Of a stretch of DNA of 64,000 nucleotides, positions 56,521 to 64,000 are shown piece after piece. This DNA comes from Amphirosellinia nigrospora. Its lineage: Eukaryota; Ascomycota; Sordariomycetes; Xylariales; Xylariaceae. A model generated the notes under the pieces. It was not told the DNA's origin and ran no database searches. It worked only from the letters and a program-made list of their open reading frames with translations. Position numbers and translations under genes: made by a program. Numbering within the stretch: the first letter of the stretch is position 1; each line of letters starts with the position of its first letter. The stretch is from contig SCHM01000002.1 in assembly GCA_004123355.1 (NCBI GenBank), positions 62,001 to 126,000 on the forward strand, written 5' to 3'.

Positions 56521-59490
56521 TTGTTGCTGCTGTCGCGCGCGCTGTTGAAGGGTAATCATCTCTTGCTGTGCCCTTCCAAGACATTGACTCTTGAGCTTTT
56601 CCATCATATCAGGTGGGATATTACTTTCCGCACCACCGTACTGGGCGATAACGTTGGGAGGAGTTGCGCATATAGTTGCGCTTGTCGTTGCCGCAGCTGC
56701 ATACCAACCTGCACGTTCATTGGGGCCCTGACTTGTCCTCGCTGCTGAAGCTGGTGCATCATTGCTATTTGATTTGGGTTCATGCCATTCATATTCATGA
56801 AGTTCTGGTTTCCCATGTGCTGACCAGGCATCTGACCCGGTATCGGGCCCTGCATCTGCCCCTGCATCTGCCCTTGCATTTGGGCTTGTTGTGCTGCTTG
56901 ATACCGCAGCTGTAGTTGGGCATTCAACATGTTGGCATTTTGCCCATTCCCAAACTGCTGCTGCATCATTTGCTGGCGCATAACCTGTTGTTGGTATATC
57001 TGTTGCTGTTGTTGCTGCAACTGCGGTTTTGTCCGTTCATCATACTATTTTGTATAGCTTGGAGCTGCTGGTTCTGCTGCTGTTGCTGGGCTGCGCGTTG
57101 ACGGGCCTGCTGAGCAGCTAACATCTGTGCAGCCATCATCTGTTGTTGCGTCATCGGTTGACCCATGCCTTGGTGGCCCATGTGCATATTTTGGCCAATT
57201 GGCGATCCATGGGTCACCATGCCAGGTGGCGGACTTGCCTGCGTCATGCGAGGAGTAGGCATGGGCCGGTTAATAGGGGTGCCATGTGGCATCTGAGGAG
57301 TGGCACTCGGCATGCGAGGTGTGCCAGACGGATGGCTTTGCTGACTGCCTCGCGCAGACATGCTAACTGCCATGGGTGCAGAGATGGGTACCTGGTTTTG
57401 AACCACAGACGATGGTCTCGGCGGGCTCGCTCCCATGCCCGAGTTAGTTTGCGACATAGGCACATTGCCAACCATGGGACTCGACATATTTTGTGGCGTG
57501 TTCTGCCTTGCAATAGGTGAAGAAACGGGTGCCTGTGATACTCCTTGCGCGAAACGCTGCGCCTGTGCGGCCGGCATCCCGTTATTGGGCAACCCATTGG
57601 GCATCGCTCCATTCTGTACTGTATGGCCATGTGGGGGCTGCGGCATCTGATGTACTTGAGGGGTTTGCGGCGAATGGGCGGCAGAGGCAGCGGCAGCAGC
57701 CTGTGCTTGAGCTTGAGCTTGCTGCTGTTGTTGCTGCTGTTGCTGCTGCTGTTGGGCCTGGGCTTGGGCTTGGGCACGTTGTTGGACTAGTAGCTGACGC
57801 TGAGCTGTTTCTTGGGCTACACGCGCACTTGCTGCGGTTGCATTACGCGCGGCTTCGTCGCGGCGTTTAGATTCTAATTCTGCAGCATGTTGCCGTTGCA
57901 AGATAGCCTGTTGCTCTGCTTGCTGTTGCTTTTGTAACGCGATCTTACGTTCATTTTCAGCTTGTCGTAACCTTTCTTGTTCCTTCTTTCGGCGTGTTCC
58001 TTTTTAATAACCGTGAGAGCGTTAAATCTCTCAAAACGCGGCTCGAAAGAAGGAGCACCTGACGAGCTGTTACCGTCTGCGCTGTCGGCATTTCCTTGGC
58101 CAGAACTAATTGTAGATGAGAGACGTTCGTCATAAGTAAGCATATACTTTTCATGCTCTTCTGCCAACGCTTTGTCCGCAGCCCTTTCAGCTACCGTCCG
58201 CTTCCTAGTTTTCGGCTTGGGGGGAGGTTCCGAGTGTTTCAAGTCAGACAACCGACTTATAGCAGCAATAGCATCCTCTTTCGTTTTAGGGACCTCAAGG
58301 TGTAGTGGGGATGTAGTAGCCAGTAAGATTTGTGACTCAACAGCGTACAAATCACAACCCCCAGCTCCATCTTCGCCCGCTTCTGCCTTTTTGCGGGGGT
58401 GGCATGTTACTTGTAGACGGGTTGGGGGGACGGCGGACAGGGGCGTTGGTGGTGGCATCGTAGACGTCTCAGTCCCCGCTTTGAAGTCGATGGAACCTTT
58501 TGGAGTTGTTGCCTTGATCGTCAAGTCACGATATAGGCTCTCTGTGGTTGGATGAAGCACCACAGTATACACATTGGCTTTGGGCGGCTCTTTGCTATTT
58601 TGGGCGTTCGCGTTAGAAGTATGTCCGGCACTATTTTCCTTGCCGCTCGAGTCTCCATCAACTACAGCAGGCTTGTTGGAGTTGGATGGCTCATGATCAG
58701 TATTATTGATGTTGTCCTTAGGGAACGGGGCGTAGGGGGATGGTGTAATGTATGGGTTAGAGTTATGTATCGAGAACGGTGTGCTCGAGTTTGACTTGGA
58801 TGCTGGCCGAGCTACTTCCTTCGCTTGCACGGCCGACTTATGATCATGCACTTGAACAATGAGACAGCCTTCGTAGAATCTCACACCAGCTTCGGTGAAG
58901 TCCGCCAGTAAGTCATGTGGTATGGTTCGAGTGCGTAGATGATCGATGAATAGTCGCATAGGCGACTTGTATGGAAAGATGCCGTCTTGCTGATCGAATC
59001 GAAAGTGGTTTGGGTGCATATGCACGATCAGGGACGGAGGACACCCCGCAAACTTCTTCAATATGTACGCGGTTTCATCCTCAACTGCAGTACGTAAGCA
59101 TGTAGTAACCATTGGGAGTGGGGGAATGGAAATCAGACCTTCAGGACGGGGTTCGAATATTTGCGTCAGAGGTTTATCCTGGCCCAAGCCAGCCGACCGA
59201 AGCGCCGCGCCGCCTTTTTGATTCCGCATCCCAGACGTATTCAGAGTGTCGCGGCGGCCACGATGAACACTAGGGCGACTTACACCGCCGGGCGCGCCGT
59301 TCGCATTGGTGCTTACCGCGCTCGAGGGCTGGGAGGGCTTAGCAGCCGCGGCTGGAGGCGGCTTCGTAACCGGGATGGAGGGCGATGACGACTGTGAAGG
59401 CGCGCCATTTGTATATACGGCCGGAGGTGGTGGGCGTTTGATCTTGGGAGGGAGGGGTGGCGGCACGGCGCTCACAACGATGGGAGCCAT
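56461..59490 (-). CDS. SPT20: SAGA complex subunit Spt20
   Basis: Spt20 holds the SAGA histone-acetyltransferase coactivator together in the nucleus. A Pro/Ala/Ser-rich N-terminus ([20 protein letters not shown]) leads to the Spt20 domain at about residues 130-230: [40 protein letters not shown] and [21 protein letters not shown] basic/coiled region ([19 protein letters not shown]) follows. A very long Gln/Ala/Met/Pro-rich tail with uninterrupted Q runs ends in LAAAK. No intron is needed over 3 kb, giving about 1000 aa. Single bases are missing near 57982 (A run), 57023 (C run) and 56656 (CCC). Each is flanked by continuous protein-like sequence. The tail's Q runs are mostly CAG/CAA. Confidence 0.92.
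56468..56540 (-). repeat. CAG/CAA trinucleotide repeat in the SPT20 C-terminus
   Basis: About twenty-two CAG/CAA codons occur in a row on the minus strand (GCTGCTG..TTGTTG on plus), encoding polyglutamine just before the SPT20 stop codon. Similar but shorter tracts lie near 57060 and 57720-57760. Such tracts are length-unstable and prone to assembly error. Confidence 0.8.
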
Positions 59491-60381
59491 TACTGCGGCT
59501 TACAGGCCGCTGAAAACGGGCGAGTGGATGTCCAGCGAGCAGTAGAGGCCTCGTATCTATCGCATCACCTGGGATTGTCTGAGCATCGATTACGTGGTGG
59601 TTCGCAGCAAGGTCTGGTTTAGAAGCGTCTGGTGTCCGATGGGGACGATAACGTGTGTCTATGGGCCGCGAGAGAAAGAGGCTGGATAAAACTCATGTGA
59701 CGGAAGGGTCGCGATGCGGGATGCGATGCGGATGCTGGCCAAGCCAAGGGCGCGCGCGGTGATGGCTAATGGTGCTTGGTCAGCGCTGGGCGAACGTCAC
59801 ATGGATGGGATTGAAGGCACGCAGCCGAGCTTCTATGGTTCGAGTAGCGGATGGGTCAACAAAAGAAGAAGTGTATCGTGGACAGGATTTATACTTTGAT
59901 TGTTACGTGCTGGAAAACCAACGCTGGACCTGACGAGCTGTGGTCAAACCATCAATGAGCCTCATTAACGTCCCAGCAGGGTGCATTGGGGGAAACCCAC
60001 CGCGGCGGGTGGGGCTAGAACCCGCATGTTGGCCAATCATGGGTCAAATCAGCAAGCCACTAACTTCTACAAGTATTGACCTGTCGCCGACTTATGTCAG
60101 CGACACGCATTGGCTACCTACTTCTTACTATGTAGGTGTAAGTACCTATAAACAGCCACGTGACAAGCCCTTTCCACCGTGAATCTACTATGTACTCTAC
60201 AGATGTGTATGCCAGAAGACACGAGAATGGGATATAGGCCACCTCCAGTCGACGGGGAAATCCACACAATATTGTATACTCGTATATATATTCACTGGCA
60301 CCAAAGTAACCTAAATCATCGTAGCAGCCGTGTATAGCACAACTAGTAGTCGCAGTTCGGCGTTAACCGTCATTCATTCCC
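59491..60381. other. Intergenic, SPT20 promoter and PEX22-like 3' end
   Basis: This 0.9-kb stretch between two same-strand genes is the SPT20 upstream region. It shows no recognisable gene or RNA. Sequence near 59990-60020 (GGAAACCCACCGCGGCGGG) is GC-rich. Confidence 0.5.
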
Positions 60382-61753
60382 TCATTCATTCCCCTGAACC
60401 CGACGTAACCAATCATCGCCTACTCTCAAGCTGTCCACCACCACTACGCCTCTGCCTCGCCCGACTCTCTCTTCTTTCTGCCACCACGGCTCCTTCTTCT
60501 CCACATGCTCTGCCTCGGAGTCACTGTCTGCCAAACCACCATGGCCCCCATCAGCACCGACGATGAGAATCACATCATGCCGCAACCACGACTGGAGCTG
60601 CGTCACCAAAGCCCCGTTTTCCCCGGCCAGTGACCCTTGAAGATAAAGTACTTCTGGCTCGAGGTGTCGTAACATGTGCACGTAGCCACCAGCCGTCGTA
60701 AATGGCATAACCATCGTCTCTTTCTCGACGAGGGCCAGAGCCTGCGAATACGCAGCATTGAAGGCCGAGTTTGCAGAGTTTGCCACCAATCTAAGTCGCG
60801 TTTTGTTAGCAAAACCACATGATCCCGAAGCGTGGGCACATCTTAGGGCTTACAGAGGGCTTTTCGTTTCTTCGCCCGCGATTTGAGCCTGGTTATGACT
60901 TATGTTTGAGAAGGATGAACTCAACGAAGCCGGAGGTAGGTTACTTGCTTGTGCCTCGAGACCAACCTCCTTGATACCCGGTGCATAGATCAGTACAAAC
61001 AGTTTGGTCTTGGAAAAGTCAATATTTTTTGGAATATGTGATAGAATAGACTGGCCCAAATGGTTAGCAAATCCTCCGTCACAGAGAGTTATGAAGTACC
61101 GGTTCCGCTTACTGCATGTTCCTGGAACCCGTCCTCATCAAAGTCGTCCACATTCGTATCTGCCGATACGACGATAACGACCGTCTTGCGACGCCGCCCA
61201 GAGTCGTGGGGCCGTGGGGAGGATTTAGAGGAGGGCTTCTCTTTTCTCGCTTCAGCCTCCTCGGACCATGTTTCGTGGTCTGCGTAAGCATTTTTATCCT
61301 CCTCTCGAATCGCGGCCAGGGCGCTGCCGACGGCGGCACCGACGCCCGCCACGCCCGCCGCGACTGTCTTGCCTGCGCTGGAGAGGAACTGCTGCGGGCT
61401 TGGCGTCCGTCGCAAGGCGCCAGACATCTGCGCGCCCCATCCAGCGGCATTGCCACTAGCCTCCGGGGGCACGTCTCCGACACCATAGCTCACATCGTCT
61501 CTCGTCCCAGACGACTTAGAGGTCAAGTGCCGCGGGTCACGGGTGTTTGCGCCGTACGGGGGTTGTCGCCGTAGTCGGCATTATCATAGTCGAGGTCGGC
61601 AGGCGCAGCGTCGTTCTCCTCCTCTTCGTTGGTGCGCTGGCTCCATACCCAAGCGGCGACGCCCACAGTGGCGATGGTGACGGTAACGGCGAGGGGAATC
61701 CAGTGGCCCCAGACTCCCCTGCGTCGGGACCTCGAGGATTCGTAAGACGACAT
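60382..61753 (-). CDS. PEX22: Peroxin 22-like protein
   Basis: Pex22 anchors the ubiquitin-conjugating enzyme Pex4 to the peroxisome membrane for receptor recycling. The N-terminus MSSYESSRSRRRGVWGHWIP is followed by one transmembrane segment (LAVTVTIATVGVAAWVW). An acidic/Gly-Ala linker and a basic stretch follow. Then comes the conserved fold: RRRKTVVIVVSADTNV, ILSHIPKNIDFSKTKLFVLI, FNAAYSQALALVEKETMVMP, LQSWLRHDVILIVGADGGHG and GRGRGVVVVDSLRVGDDW. Introns 61112-61051 and 60853-60791 fit in phase. One base is missing near 61531 (run complementary to GCCGCG). Length is about 415 aa. The gene is divergent from eIF2B-gamma. Confidence 0.88.
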
Positions 61754-62401
61754 TTAATCAAGTGGGATCATGGCAATGCACGCCTGAGAGGCTACTGTTT
61801 TGCATATACGAAAGGCTGTTGACTCGCACAGCCGTGGCGCCGCGACAACGATGAGCAGTGGAGCGACGTCGTCGTACGAATTGGCAGACCGAAGAAGCTG
61901 TCGTCTTATGGCATCGATAAACCGTAGGGGCGCGCGGGATGTGGTTGGGGTGGCTGGTGTCGTGTTGTTGATTAAGCCCCGACCCGGGATCCCTGCTGAC
62001 CGAGGCTCTCTGGTTGGCATGGGTAACCAAGTCACTCCCAAGTAAGTCAGCCACATCAGAGCACAGCCACTAAATATAAGCCACAGAATCATCCCACCTT
62101 CTTATGCGACGTTATCGATAAGCCTTTAGTAGGAACCTCCCATCCCACCATGTCGATCGATGACTCCGACCAGTCCACCATTGAAACGAGCCGGCGATAA
62201 CGACGTTGTATATTTCTAGATTCATTGTAGCTAGGTGCATAGTTGTGACGAAGTGCAATTCTACTACTTGATCTTCCATCAACGCCCTCACACGTCAGAC
62301 CGCCCTCATAGCGCTTATCGTCAACCACAAACCTCGGCTAACTACGAGGTGGGCGCCACCAGATCAGAAGGAAAGGGCCGTTCCAACTGAGATCTCACAA
62401 G
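61754..62401. promoter_or_regulatory. Divergent promoter region, PEX22-like / GCD1
   Basis: This 648-bp gap between divergent start codons must hold both promoters. Short unsupported frames cross it. No clear TATA box or motif cluster stands out. Confidence 0.45.
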
Positions 62402-64000
62402 ATGCCTCACGCTATCTCGATGCCCGCGACTGGGCTCCAGGCTCTCATTCTCTGCGGTCCTGGGTCCTCTTTTCCAACATTTACCACAAACCCAGACGAG
62501 AATCCCAAAGCTCTACTACCTATTGCCAACCGACCGATGGTATGGTATCCTATTGACTTCTGCTACCGGACTGGTATAACAAGTGAGGACTTTTTTCATT
62601 TTCATTTTGACTTGTTTTCCGTTTTTTTTAGTGTGGCTGGGGTATATCGGAAGCACTTGTGCACGACTAGGATATGTATTATCGCCTATCTCCCGCTATC
62701 TTCACTCCTTCTGGCGGTTATATGTGCTAATCTGAAATGCAGACATCACCTTGATCTGTCCACCATCCGCTGCCGAAGCCATGACAGCGGCGCTGAATAC
62801 TAACCCCTTCCTAACCAGTCTACCCCATCCTCGTCCAGATTTAGTAGCACCACAAGGTCTAGATTATAACACAGGCACGGCGGAAATCCTCCGGCTGCCT
62901 GATATGAGAGACATTGTCAAATGCGACCTCCTGGTTCTGCCTTGCGATCTAGTCTGTGAAATCGGTGGTGATAAATTGCTTCAAGCTTGGCTAGTGAAGG
63001 CTGCGAGCCTGGCAGACTTGCTCGGTGATGAAGTAGCCCCTTATCGCAGTGGTGCATTGGGGGTCTGGTACGAGACAAAAACAGCAAATCCAATCAAGGG
63101 TGAAGAAACCGATTTCCTCGCCACGACTCCGATGCCCAAGGACCTCACATCGCCTAAGAATTCTATACTACAACACTTATCATACTTAACGCTCTCCATG
63201 CCGACAGATTCCTTCAATGATCTCGTGGAGGAAAAAAGCAATTTTTCTCTTCGGCATGGTTTACTTCGTAAGCATCCTAAACTTCGGATGTTGACGACCC
63301 ATCGAGATGCACACATCTACTTCCTACCAAAGTGGATAATGGATTTTGTCAAGGAAAATGAGAAGCTAGAAACTATCGGAGAAGATGTCGTTGGATGGTG
63401 GGCGAAGGCTACGTGGCAGACAGGATTATCCAAAAGACTTGGTTTGATGAAAGTACTTGAAGGTCGCGTCACAGCAACAGATCAAACTAACTCTACGCGT
63501 GAGGAGAGTCCTTCGCCGCGAGGCGGTATTTCGAACTCCCAAGAGGATGGCAGCTCACCCTCTGCTGACACAGAATATGCACAAGATTCCCTTCCAAACG
63601 AACCTTCACATGCCTTAGTCCCGCCAGTCTTGGCGTACGTTCATCCGTCTGAGCCGAATGCACCACTTCTACGACGTGTTGACACAGCCCAACTCCTCCT
63701 CGCTGTATCGTTACGATTAGCCAAGTTACCTCCCACTGAGGAAACGGGGCTAGATGCTGCCTCTCCATTCGCACATCCTAAGAAGATTGCTTATCCCGAT
63801 GGCGTCAAACCTCGAACTACTATTACAAGACAAGATTGCTTAATTGCTAATAACGTCATGGTTGATGAGAAGACGTCTATCAAAGAGTGTGTTGTTGGCG
63901 CTAACTGTCAAATCAAAGAGGGTGCTAAACTTTTCCAATGTTTACTGATGGATGATGTGGTAGTTGAGAAAGGCTGCAAGTTGACTCGTTGTATACTTGG
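62402..64000 (+). CDS. GCD1: Translation initiation factor eIF2B gamma subunit (5' part, runs off window)
   Basis: eIF2B is the guanine-nucleotide exchange factor for eIF2, and gamma is part of the catalytic subcomplex. Exon 1 (62402-62582) has the nucleotidyltransferase-like start LQALILCGPGSSFPTFT and NPKALLPIANRPMVWYPIDF. A 160-nt intron (62583-62742) leads to exon 2, beginning NITLICPPSAAEAM. GLDYNTGTAEILRLPDMRDI and LLVLPCDLVCEIGGDKLLQ follow, then a fungal Ser-rich insert. The start of the hexapeptide beta-helix follows: CLIANNVMVDEKTSIKECVV, GANCQIKEGAKLFQCLLMDD and VVVEKGCKLTRCILG. The frame is open to the window edge, with no stop and no indel in about 1.26 kb. The C-terminus is missing only because the window ends. 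Confidence 0.93.

Overview
The window is nuclear DNA of a filamentous ascomycete (Pezizomycotina, most likely a sordariomycete; this is an inference from gene content and protein flavour). Genes carry short GT..AG introns of about 40-180 nt, often with CTAAC-like branch points. The set includes fungal markers such as a HET-domain protein, ATG27, a PEX22-like peroxin, an SPT20 with long polyQ, and an aspergillopepsin-type protease. Intergenic DNA is rich in the dispersed palindromic motif CCTACCTAGGTAGG.

Layout: 1-6190 has no recognisable gene. 6191-18220 holds BUD6/AIP3 (+), a secreted CE1 esterase (-), an aspartic protease (+) and a JEN1-type carboxylate transporter (-). A tRNA-Ala(AGC) follows at 18967-19038 (-). 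Then come saccharopine reductase LYS9 (-) divergent from a HET gene (+), a peroxisomal ABCD half-transporter (-) divergent from DPH3 (+), a possible tiny GPI-type protein (-), and a vWA-domain protein (-). A solo LTR with a perfect 5-bp target duplication sits at 34261-34492. It is followed by an FAD-linked (BBE-like) oxidase (+), a conserved unknown protein (+), a small mitochondrial protein (+), AP-3 sigma (-) and a bZIP factor (+). 42.5-49.7 kb is a gene-poor, repeat-bearing stretch with a hairpin cluster, a possible Fot1/pogo transposase remnant and a second, inverted copy of the same solo LTR. The right end is a dense run of minus-strand housekeeping genes (UCH hydrolase, HEM13, ATG27, SPT20, PEX22-like), followed by the 5' part of eIF2B-gamma (GCD1, +), which runs off the window.

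The most striking property is technical or evolutionary: about fifteen genes, including essential ones (HEM13, LYS9, SPT20), carry single-base frame breaks. Most are missing bases in C/G runs, while protein motifs on both sides stay intact. I see no premature stops of the kind RIP would leave. This pattern fits consensus indel errors much better than pseudogene decay. A few genes (CE1 esterase, vWA protein, UCH, DPH3, the visible part of GCD1) are clean. I found no biosynthetic cluster, CRISPR array or obviously novel multi-gene system. The neighbours are mostly functionally unrelated.
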